Assembly (NCBI GenBank): GCA_019454045.1
Contig: SKCR01041853.1
Location: 34,408-98,407 of the forward strand
Length of the DNA stretch: 64,000 nucleotides
Origin: Zanthoxylum bungeanum
Lineage: Eukaryota; Streptophyta; Magnoliopsida; Sapindales; Rutaceae
Direction of reading: 5' to 3'
The position numbers were made by a program, and so were the translations under genes. The notes under the pieces are model-generated. The model was not told the origin of the DNA, did not search any database, and saw only the letters and a list, made by a program, of their open reading frames with translations. This document shows, piece by piece, positions 22,107 through 31,180 of this stretch (within the stretch, counting starts at the first letter, position 1; every line of letters begins with the position of its first letter).

Positions 22107-22466
22107 GAGAAAAAGTTTCACCAGCTCAACGAATTGGAGAAATTTCACAATCAGCCTTTTGAAGATTCCAAATTGTACAAAGAAAAGGGCAAGAAAAGAC
22201 ATGATGAGAAGTTAGTGCGCATACAACTAGAACCAGGGCAGAAGGTACTGTTAAACAAATCAAGGGTGAAATTCTTCCCATGGAAGCCAAAATCACGGTG
22301 GTCAGGTCCATTTGTGATCACCAAAGTTTTACCAAATAGAGCCGTTGAGATACATGATCCTGACGCTAACAAAACTTTCAAGGTTAAAAACAAGCGTGTC
22401 AAGCACTACTGGGGAGAATCATTTGAGCGACAAAAAGAAAGTGTTACATTTTCATATCCAGCTTAA
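22107..22466 (+). pseudogene. Integrase C-terminal remnant after a pol deletion
   Basis: In the same frame as the protease, right after its stop, comes the end of Athila integrase: FHQLNELEKFHNQPFEDS, then KVLLNKSRVKFFPWKPKSRW and SGPFVITKVLPNRAVEI. RT, RNase H and the integrase catalytic core are absent, a deletion of several kb. One TAA separates the two parts, so stop readthrough would give a protease-integrase-tail fusion. It has no catalytic function. Confidence 0.9.
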
Positions 22467-22481
22467 CATTCGAGAAGTCAA

Positions 22482-22527
22482 GTCTGGCTGACGACTTTAA
22501 ACTTAGCGCTCGCAGGGAGGCAACCCA
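22482..22527 (+). promoter_or_regulatory. Conserved post-pol motif (GGGAGGCAACCC type)
   Basis: A stretch from GTCTGGCTG through TTAGCGCT to GGGAGGCAACCCA follows the integrase end. It recurs at 34267-34312 (B2) and on the minus strand at 53887-53932 (LOG2), where little coding sequence survives. I recall similar GGGAGGCAACCC sequences after pol in many plant Athila elements. Role unknown; a part in making the downstream mRNA is possible. Confidence 0.65.
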
Positions 22528-22604
22528 TGCAATTTGTGTATATATTGTGATTTGGTGTGTTTTATTTTTGTGTGTTTAATTTTTGCAGGTTTAGTCATTT
22601 CAAA

Positions 22605-23024
22605 ATGGAAGAAGCTCTCGCAAATCTTCACAAGCAATTTCCTTCTCTCCCTCAAAAATCTATAATGAAAGTTTACAAAGCTCGCTTGGAACGAATGAGA
22701 CTACTGACGATCCACGGTATTCCTAATGATATTCGTTGGGTAATTGAAGCACGATTCCGATTGGCAGGTGAGTCTTCTGACTCTTTTATTTCACATCTGC
22801 CTGGTTTCGGAAGAAGCACCTATGCAAAGAAACGTAGAGCTAAGCAAATGGGTGTTTGTTTCAAATGTGCACGATTTAATTGCAACACTCGTTGTCGTTC
22901 TTTAGGAATGGTGTCTGATAATCGCGAAGACAAAATTAAATTCATTAGGGATGGCTTGAGTAAGGAGTCTTTAGATGATATATCTTTAACTCTTGAGACG
23001 CATCCAGTGGATATGTTCATATAG
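22605..23024 (+). CDS. Unknown frame between pol and LOG, Cys-rich centre
   Basis: 139 residues from the ATG at 22605 (MEEALANLHKQF). I do not recognise it. It is basic in the middle (YAKKRRAKQMG) and has CFKCARFNCNTRC, a C-x2-C-x4-C-x3-C pattern that could bind zinc. The rest is predicted soluble, with no signal peptide or membrane span. A splice-acceptor-like TTTTTGCAG lies just before the ATG. In LOG2 only the tail of this region remains (about 53700). It occupies the start of the Athila env-like region. It may be a decayed element protein or further captured host sequence. Confidence 0.5.
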   Translation: MEEALANLHKQFPSLPQKSIMKVYKARLERMRLLTIHGIPNDIRWVIEARFRLAGESSDSFISHLPGFGRSTYAKKRRAKQMGVCFKCARFNCNTRCRSLGMVSDNREDKIKFIRDGLSKESLDDISLTLETHPVDMFI

Positions 23025-23410
23025 CCATTCGCAAATTACATACACAATTCCAAAAGGAAAGACAATGTTAAGTCTCGGGAATTTGACTCAAAAACACCCT
23101 GTTTGCCAATTTATAAGAAAATTGGATGGGAAACTTGTCCCTGACGCATAGACGTCAATCAAGCCGTTACTTTTCTTGTAAATATTATATCTCTTGTCTT
23201 TTCTTAATAATTGTGATTTGTTTTGTTGTTTTATTTTATTTTCTCTGACAGGATCCAGACCTTTTTGACTATCATGATATTAATTCGCTAATAATCATCC
23301 TCTGGAAGATACTTGTGCTATTTTTTACTCACCATTTTCAGGTACTATAAATTCAGCCCGTCATTGCACTTTTAAAGGCATCCAGAGTTGAGAAAGAAAT
23401 ACATAAAAAA

Positions 23411-24063
23411 ATGGAAGCCACTTCAAGAAGACGAGTTGAAAACATCTGTGTATTTTGCGGTAGTAGTGTTGGAACTAAGCCACAATACATAGAAGCAGCA
23501 CAAGAATTGGGTCGAGTCTTAGCTGCAAGGAATATGCACTTAATATATGGCGGAGGAAATCTTGGACTTATGGGGATCGTTTCAAAGGCTGTACAGGAAG
23601 GAGGCAGTCATGTTTTGGGAATCATCCCAAAACCCTTGGCAGAGGCAAATCTTATTGAACCATCAAACGGAGAGGAACTGATCGTACCAGGTATGTCTGA
23701 ACGACTAGTGGAAATGATTAACCGTGCTGATGCTTTTATTGCTTTGCCAGGTGGCTTGGGTACATTGGAGGAATTTTTATTGTGTTATCTTGGGCGAACC
23801 AGAACATACACCAGAAACCAATTGGGCTGTACAACGTTGATGGATTTTATGATTTTCTTTGTGTGTTTCTTGATGATGCTCGGAGAAATGAGTTCATATC
23901 AAAACCTTTAAAAGAACTCTTATTTACTGCCAGAACTGCTCCAGATCTAATTGACCAACTCATAGCCTATGAACCAAAAGTTGACCCTATCATTTCAAAG
24001 ATAAATTGGTCTGAGGATGATCGTGGTAAGAGACGTCGGATTAATCTGGATCTTAACCTTTAA
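23411..24063 (+). pseudogene. LOG: Captured LOG (cytokinin riboside monophosphate phosphoribohydrolase), frameshifted
   Basis: LOG enzymes release active cytokinin base from the riboside 5'-monophosphate in the cytosol. The ATG at 23411 opens a frame with RRVENICVFCGSSVGTKPQY, GGGNLGLMG (residues 47-55), and the active-site PGGxGTxxE box as PGGLGTLEE (113-121). One base is missing near 23772, right after that box. The rest (WANQNIHQKPIGLYNVDGF to the stop at 24061) is in the next frame. With that base the length would be 217 codons, normal for LOG. It has no introns, unlike plant LOG genes, so capture was from RNA. The tail ends in KRRRINLDLNL. It is non-functional as read. Confidence 0.93.
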
Positions 24064-24123
24064 TTTCCTGTAGATTTTCAGCTAACCAGGTATTATTTTC
24101 TAAACTCTTCTTCTACTGTTTAA

Positions 24124-24161
24124 GACATTGGGGACAATGTCTCATTTAGGTTTGGGGGAGG
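24124..24161 (+). other. Inverted repeat and internal purine tract after LOG
   Basis: GACATTG-GGGA-CAATGTC (24124-24141) is a perfect 7-bp inverted repeat. It is followed by AGGTTTGGGGGAGGGA, close to the 3' polypurine tract at 25361. The same pair sits after LOG2 (52676-52711), and a weaker version is in B2 (34503-34540). It could act as a second plus-strand primer or a structural signal. Confidence 0.6.
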
Positions 24162-25360
24162 GAATTAGTTTATTAGTACCTTGTTTTTAGTTGTGTGTGT
24201 GTTATTTTATTTTTAGTCCAAAATTTTCGAAAAATACAAACAAATTGGAAATTTTTTTTATGTTTTTTTGTGTTTTTATTTTGACTAAAAAGGTGAAATT
24301 GGTAAGAGATAGCTGAGTAAGGAGTTTCCACTCCTGAGACGTATCTCAAACCATTTTTGAAACAAGTTAATTTTTGTTTATTTCCTTTTAAATTATTTAA
24401 TTTGTGAATTCTCCATAAAACGGACTAAAATGAATCTTCATATGCTCAGTTGACAGGTATTATCAACAAACATGGAAACATACAGACATGAGCTAAAATT
24501 GAAAAGTTTGTAATATTCAGTGCTCTAGTTTAATCGTAGGAAGCATCTCAAAGAGTGATGGAGTAAAAAAAAAAAAAAAATCTGAGATCTGAGTTATTAA
24601 GTCTGTAAGGGTGTTTTAACACCTAGTGCCCTAAAACCAACTGGTTTGGGAGTCACTGGCCCAAAGCTCGTTACATGGATCAAAGATGCTGCAAAAATAT
24701 ATATATCTGAAGTCTGAGTAATTAAGTCCGTAGGGGTGTCTTAACACCTGGTGCCCTAAAGCCAACTGGTTTGGGAGCCACCGACCTAACACTCGTTACA
24801 TAGATGGAAGATATTGTATATAATAAAAAAATAGAAAAAAAAATCAAAGAAAAAATCGGAAAATTGAGAAAAATTATTCCATTGCTACCAAAAGGTGTTA
24901 AATCTGATAGAACTTTAGGACAAAAATATTACTCTCTTATCAACTGCACTTATGACTGTTGTGGGAAAAAATGAGTTGTTTAATATTTTGTTGGCTGTGT
25001 ATATAAAGAATGGTAAAAATAATCGGAGAATTTACTTATTCTGTAATTTAGAATGAAACAAAACAACTATTACTTGGAGTAGAAGTTTCACCTGATTAGT
25101 CACTAACTTCTTATTCTATTTTCTCTTGTCTTTTTGCTTTTGTGTGCATTAGTTTTAACTAACTTTTTACTTTTGTAAAAATGTTTGTGGGTATCATTGC
25201 TGTAAACCCTCACGAGACTACAACTCGTCCACTAGAGACACCTAAGGGTTTAAAGGCTTGTTGCATACGCTAAATGCAACCGTGATCCCTACGAAAGTGG
25301 CTTAGTTAATTTATTTATGTTATTTTACTCTATGTTTTGCTCGAGGACTAGCAAAATGTT
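24162..25360 (+). other. LOG1 element 3' untranslated region with a tandem repeat pair
   Basis: No gene. A segment of about 100-130 bases occurs twice (24582-24708 and 24709-24810; TTAAGTC..GGGTGT and ACCAACTGGTTTGGGAG). The same pair is in LOG2. Near the end, 25185-25300 is a block conserved before the LTR in B1, B2 and LOG2 (CCCTCACGAGACTACAACTC, GGCTTGTTGCATACGCTAAA). Confidence 0.75.
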
Positions 25361-25373
25361 AGGTTTGGGGGTG
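25361..25373 (+). other. LOG1 element polypurine tract
   Basis: AGGTTTGGGGGTG directly precedes the 3' LTR start TGATGAG. Such purine tracts prime plus-strand DNA. Confidence 0.9.
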
Positions 25374-27559
25374 TGATGAGTGGTAAATCTATCACTATTT
25401 CCCACTCATTTAACCTAATATTTTGTATAGTTTCTTGAGTTTTGTGAAAGTTTTGATGTATTTTGTGTTATTTTGCAGATAAATAAAGTTTGGAAAGCAT
25501 TGGAGACAATTTGGGGCAAAAACGGACAAAAATGCGTCAACAGGGATATTTTGGTCTTTAGCGCGTCGCGACTCTGAAGACTTGCACGTCGCGACGTCTA
25601 AAATGCGCCGAACAGTGCTAACGTGCGCCGGGTCCACATATCAGAATCTGAGAAAAGTTTGACTTTGCTAAAATACGCCGTGCCACGTGTCAACATCATA
25701 GCCGATCTACTAAAATGCGCCGTGCCACATGTCAGCATCCTACGGTGCCGACAATCATCATCGCCACGTGTTCCACGTGTCACTCCATGTCATCAGCCAC
25801 GTCAGCAAGTCAACAAGTCAAAATTGCCACGTGTCATGCCACATCATCATCAGCCAATCAGAAAGTGACACGTGTCGCAATTCTATGGTACCGACAGTCT
25901 CTTTCCCACGTGTCGCCACGTCACCGCCACGTCATCGCCACGTCAGCATCAATAATTGAGTATCTAATCCTTATCTGACACGTGGCGGATAAGAATCTCA
26001 GCAACCAATCAGAAGCCGCCACGTGTCACAATAATTGAAGCCCAACCACCGCGCCACGTGTCACCTTATCAGCTTATCCAGAATCTTCAAACCAGCGAAC
26101 CAGAGCGTGCCACGTCGACAAAATCTGGCGTAGCGACGCTGAGGACCCTGGCGTCGCGACGCTGGAAGCTTATCCGCGCCTATAAATTGAGCTCGAGATT
26201 TCAGAATTCAGGGCACCACTCTCTCTCTTATAATCTTTCTAAAGAGAGAGTTTCTCTCTCTAGTTTCTTTTAATTTTTAGTTTTTTAGTTTTTAGTTTTG
26301 TAATTAATTTTAATTACGTTTTGTTAATATAGTAATTTAATTTTTACTTTTTACTTTTTACAGTTTTTATTATTTACCATGAGGAGGTAACTCCCCCAGC
26401 TAGGGTGAAAGGTAATTCATTTACTGTTACAATTTAGATTAATCTCCCTTAAAAATAATATATTCACTATTTAAAATATTGACTTAAAAGGATACCGCCA
26501 GATTGGTCGGTTGGTAATTCATTTTAATTTGATTTAAACCTGACTAATAAAGGATACCGCCAGATTGGTCGGTTGGTAATTTAATTTTGGTTCCGCCTTT
26601 ATGGCTGGTTGGACTTAATTTGACTTAATCAGGTTACCGCCTATATGGCTGGTTGGAAAAAGAATCACAAGTTTATATATTATTTTATGGGAGATATCTA
26701 AATTAGTAGTAGTAAAAGTAATTCCTTTTACCTTAGCATTTTATTTTATTGTAATTACTCTTCAGTATTTACTTTACCGCATTTTTACTTTATGTCTTTT
26801 ACTTTCAAGTTTTTACTAGCCCTAGTTATGTGTTGTAACTAAATTAGTTATCTGGGGTTGTGATGAAATCCAATATCACCGTTTTATAAGGGTTAGATTA
26901 TAGCTTGGGTAATATAAAGATTTATTTATTGAGTCTTAAACTTAATGCTTTTTCATTAACTGGCCATTGATAAAATTGATCTGGTAAATCTAAAATGAAC
27001 TAGACATAGGGATTTTAGGTTTCAGCCTTAGACTCAATAGCCCATGATCTTCCTTGAGGATAGATAACCCTTTAATAGATTTCCTTACAGGATAGGAATA
27101 TACCTGTCGGGCGGGGGTAGCCATAATTGGAACTTAAACTTAATGAATCCAGATAATTTGGTTGACATAGACATATGGTTCAATTGGGTTAAACTGGGTA
27201 TTTGTGTCTGACCATCGACAGAGGCTTACACATATTTAGTGTTCCAGGTTAATAAATCAATATATTACCCAACTTTAAGATAACCACTTCATCTTTAAAA
27301 TGATATTGGAAGAAATCACAACCCTGGATAGTTTTTAATATTGAATTTTCTTAAAACCTATTTTCGACAATTTTATTTACTTGCTTTTAAATTTAGAATC
27401 GTCACCATTTCAAATCAATCAATCAACCTGTTAGATATTAGTAATCATTTGACCTCATAAAATTAATAGAATAGATATTAAGTCCTCGTGGGATCGATAT
27501 TTTTATACTACTTGAACGATACGTGCGCTTGCGTTATACGTGTGTGTTTACGCCGGCCA
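25374..27559 (+). repeat. LOG1 element 3' LTR
   Basis: Partner of 17484-19666, about 98% identical by eye. It has nine CACGTG boxes (one lost to CACATG, one gained), a TATA box at 26181-26187 and hairpin motifs at 26494-26511, 26556-26573, 26592-26609 and 26636-26653. It ends CCGGCCA and is followed by the TSD ATTGT. Confidence 0.95.
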
Positions 27560-27564
27560 ATTGT

Positions 27565-28160
27565 GCTCGTTGGTTGCTTGAATCTTGGTTTACCCTGCAG
27601 GTTGGCTTGAATATATGGAGATAGGTCTAACACATGGTCATTATCTATTGCAACTCTCTTCCCTAAAATTTCTATCATGCGACATTCTTCATCACCTTGA
27701 AGACTTAGAATGGCTTTGAAAACACTGAATGTGACTTCTTCATCTTGAACTCTCATTTTCAGTTCACCTTTCTGCACATCAATTCACTCTGACAGTTGCC
27801 AAGAAAGGTCTCCCGATGATGATTTGGACCTCTTGATCCTCCTCAATATCTAGAATTAGGAAGTCATCAGGAAAGTAAAATTTACCCACCTTAACTAACA
27901 CATCATCCATTATTCCTCATGGGTAGGTGAGGTATCTATCTGCTAGCTGCAATGTGACAGTGGTTAGCTTTACCTCACCTATGCCCAACTATTTGTAGAT
28001 GGATAAGGGTATGAGATTTATACTTGCACCCAAATCGCATAGCGTTTTACCAGAATATCGATTTCCAATCGTGCACGGTATGGTAAAACTTTTAGGATCA
28101 TTTAGCTTTGGAGGGAGCTTCTTTTGTATAATAGAACTACACTCCTATTTGAGTGCTACT
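27565..28160 (-). pseudogene. B1 aspartic protease (broken)
   Basis: Minus-strand reading gives LCDLGASINLIP with the catalytic Asp, [28 protein letters not shown], then VQKGELKMRVQDEEVTF. Stops (for example within GIMDDVL and before CAERT) break it. This is the retropepsin-like protease of an Athila-type polyprotein. LOG1 is inserted just past its end, and no RT follows on the other side. Confidence 0.85.
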
Positions 28161-28575
28161 ATTTCAAAATCAGCCAGCTTCCTACTCTTGGACATCATCT
28201 TCTTCATGAACTTCACATAGTTAGGCATTTATTCCAAAGCGTCCGCGAATGGGATGTTGATATGTATCTTTTTAAATATGTCTAGGAATTTGGAAAATTG
28301 ATCATCCAATTTCTTCATTTGAAAGCGATGAGGGTATGACAAAGGTGTCTTCTGGATGAGGGTGGCTTATATGAATGAACGACTACACTGTTCTCTTATG
28401 TTGTTTTTGTTTCCTCTTGAAGTGCCACTTTTTTATTTTGTCTGCCTGGGTCCTGAGAGGTATCTTTAATCTATTTTCTACTCATAAGGGTTATGGCTTG
28501 GCACTGCTCCTTAGGATTTACCTCGGTATTACTGGAAAATACCATTTTCTGTTGATCAACCATGGAAGAAGCAAG

Positions 28576-29714
28576 CTACCCAATTTGCAATTCTAAAGAT
28601 TTCATTTTTGCCCCTATATTGTCCATATGTGTTTTAATATTGTTCAGCCTCGACTCATTCTTCTCAAACCTCTCTGAAGTTTTAGCAACAAACGTGCTCT
28701 TGAGGTTTTCTAAGGAAGGTTTCTGCTCAACTCTTTGATTATTGAAGCGAGTAAGAGGTTGAAAGGTTTTCTCTGGGTTTGCATATGACAAGTTCGGATG
28801 ATAGTAATTAGGCATAAGATTGCCTCTATAATTATTGAAGTTCTGATTGTTCACTTATTGGACTTGTTCAAAGTTTGATCCTCCGTCTGGTAAAGTCTTT
28901 CTATCAGCAGCCGAGCTTCAATAGATGGTTGCCTCATTTGATTTGTCAATACTGCAAGATGAGTCGTGAAGGATAACACTTGAGCTGTACGTGCAACAAT
29001 AGGATCCACCTCATATATACCAGCCACCTTAGTCACAGTAGAGCGTTCATTTGTTCATTGGAAATTATTAATGGTCATCTCCTCCAATAGAGCATAGACA
29101 TCTTCAGCATATTTCTTAAACAAGGTTCCTCCAGCAGCTGCATCGACCATGGTCTTGTTAAGAACATTCAACCCATTATAGAATAACTGAATCTGAACCC
29201 AGTCTTTATAATTGTGTTGTGGGCATCTCTTGAGGAGATCTTTAAAGCGCTTTCATGCCTCATACAGGTTATCGGTCTCCAACTGCTTAAATATGCTAAT
29301 TTATGTTCTCACTTGGGCTGATTTAGCGGGTGGAAAGAACCTCGTAAGAAATATTGTGGCCATATCCTGCCATGTCATGATGCTCCCCATCAGTATAGAT
29401 TGCAGACAACCTCTCGCCTTATCCCTTAAAGATAATGGAAACAAACGTAGCCTGATTGTCTCTTTAGTCATGCCATTCATCTTGATTGTATCTGCCATCT
29501 CCAAAAACATTCTTAAATGCACGTTCGGATCCTCTACAGCTGAACCCCCAAACTGGTTCTTTTGCACCATGTTGATCAATGTAGGTTTCAGCTCCAAATT
29601 GTTAGCATTGATTGGTGGATGCACAATCCCAAAATAATTATCGTCAATAATTGGTTTAAAGTGATCTCGGATTGCCACTTGGCGCATGTTGTTCTCTATG
29701 TTTTCAGTCGCCAT
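28576..29714 (-). pseudogene. B1 gag (broken)
   Basis: Frames at 29301-29714, 28851-29036 and 28576-28854 together cover Athila gag: QVAIRDHFKPIID, NQFGGSAVEDPNVHLRMFLE, RLRLFPLSLRDKARGCLQS and FFPPAKSAQ, then VAGIYEVD and NNQNFNNYRGNLMPNYYH. B2's gag at 32998-34155 is its close relative. 28161-28575 is linker sequence with stops. Gag would form particles; this copy cannot. Confidence 0.87.
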
Positions 29715-29830
29715 TGCTTCTTTCTCAATGCTCCTTTCACGAAATAAAATAAAAATTAAATAAATAAATAAAAATCTAAATTAAAGTCAATGTTACTTGA
29801 TAATAATATTAATGTGAATTAGATTAATAA

Positions 29831-29851
29831 TCCCCAGCAACAGCCAAGAAC
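29831..29851 (-). other. B1 primer-binding site, decayed tRNA-Asp
   Basis: On the minus strand TTCTTGGCTGTTGCTGGGGA resembles TGGCGCCGTTGCCGGGGA with substitutions and a small deletion. It lies next to the LTR at 29853. Confidence 0.7.
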
Positions 29852-29852
29852 T

Positions 29853-30882
29853 TGTTGCGAGATTATCGTACCGCAAGTAGACGGTGTCAAGTTTTAGTAA
29901 AAGATGAGTAGAGTGTCGAACTCTCAGGAATTGTAATCTAACTCGCACTAAGTACTATAATTGATAAACTTAACCTTATTTAGAAAGAAATTTAAAATAA
30001 TCTAAATTTAAAACTAAAAACTAAATAACAAGACATCTAAACTCTTAATTTGAAAAAAAAAAAGACAAGGATGAGAGGTATTCTAAAGTCTAATTTCACC
30101 TATCTATCCCCTTTGTATTTGTTATGCCAATAAATTATTATTCAATTTCTTAGTTTATAAGTCAAGAATCCTAAATTATTCTAACTCTCTCTCCCGAGTA
30201 CCGAGTGAAAATATTATCAATTACTGATTTCAATATCCCTATAAAAATCTAGTAATTAAAAACTCATTACGCTCTGTGATTCCGTGTTAACGACTTCAAA
30301 GGAATTATAGATTCTCCCAAACTTTACAAATCCCCTAGGTTATATTCTCTAGATCTTATTCAAAATCTCATCTCCGAACGATAGATTATAAACATGCATT
30401 ATCTTAATTTGTGGCCAACAAACTAGAAGCATTAAACACAAAAAAATATAAATAAATAAAATTAAGACTTCATAAAAATTAAATTGGCAAACAATACATA
30501 GGTTCAAGCATAAGTTACATCATCCTCTAGAATAATAGAGTTAGTTCATGACTAAATATAAAAACAATAAAAATAGGGTCACGAATATAATGAACATCAT
30601 TAGAGTTTAAAGGAAGGAACTAGAAGATAAAACCCGAATCGAATCCCTTCGTCTTCTGACGTCACCGCATTCATCTCCTCTTGCCACTTTTTAATATTCC
30701 TCTTTGGATCATTCTAAAATATGTGTTTAGAACTCTTGAATTGTGTATTTTTCTCTTGTTTAGGGCTTTGGATGAGCTTCTATATTTATAGGGAAGTCTT
30801 AGGGTCCTTGTGCGTGTAGAATACAATTTTATTAAGATTCTAGAAGTCTGTCGCAGTGTCGCGACGCCAAACTCTCTGGTTT
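29853..30882 (-). repeat. B1 5' LTR, inner part
   Basis: Aligns with 14648-about 15667. A minus-strand TATA-like box is at 30783-30790. Similarity breaks at AAACTCTC, where B2-derived sequence begins. The remaining end of this LTR is at 40166-40278. Confidence 0.87.
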
Positions 30883-31180
30883 CATTGATAAGCATTCTTT
30901 GAGGACAATATTATGCATAAATATCGGGACTATTTCTTTTTTTTTTTTTTTTATATTTTTGCATGACTGTGTGTAAAGGACGTTTGTGGGTATCGTCACT
31001 GTAAGCCCTCACGAGACTATAACTTGTCCACTAGGGCCGCCTAGGGTTTTAAAGGCTTGTTGCATACGCTAAATGTAATCGTGATCCCTATCAAAGTGGC
31101 TTAGCTAATTTAGTAATTTTCATTTGTTTTTTATTTTGTCTTTTTCTCGGGACTAGCAAAACCTTAAGTTTGGGGGTGTT

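Larger units (their letters stand above)
17484..27559 (+). mobile_element. Athila-like retrotransposon carrying a LOG gene (LOG1 element)
   Basis: LTRs of about 2.18 kb (17484-19666, 25374-27559) flank a tRNA-Asp primer site, gag, protease, an integrase tail, an unknown frame, a LOG-like gene and a polypurine tract. The TSD is ATTGT on both sides (17479-17483, 27560-27564), so it moved as one unit, LOG included. I counted about 43 LTR differences (about 98% identity), many of them C/T or G/A, so insertion is fairly recent. RT, RNase H and the integrase core are missing, so it must have used proteins from relatives. Confidence 0.95.

Noticed and set aside
23411..24063. Reading LOG1 as an ordinary functional host LOG gene.
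   Set aside because: It has no introns, has a frameshift after the active-site box, and sits between LTRs sharing one TSD. It is cargo of an element and broken as read.
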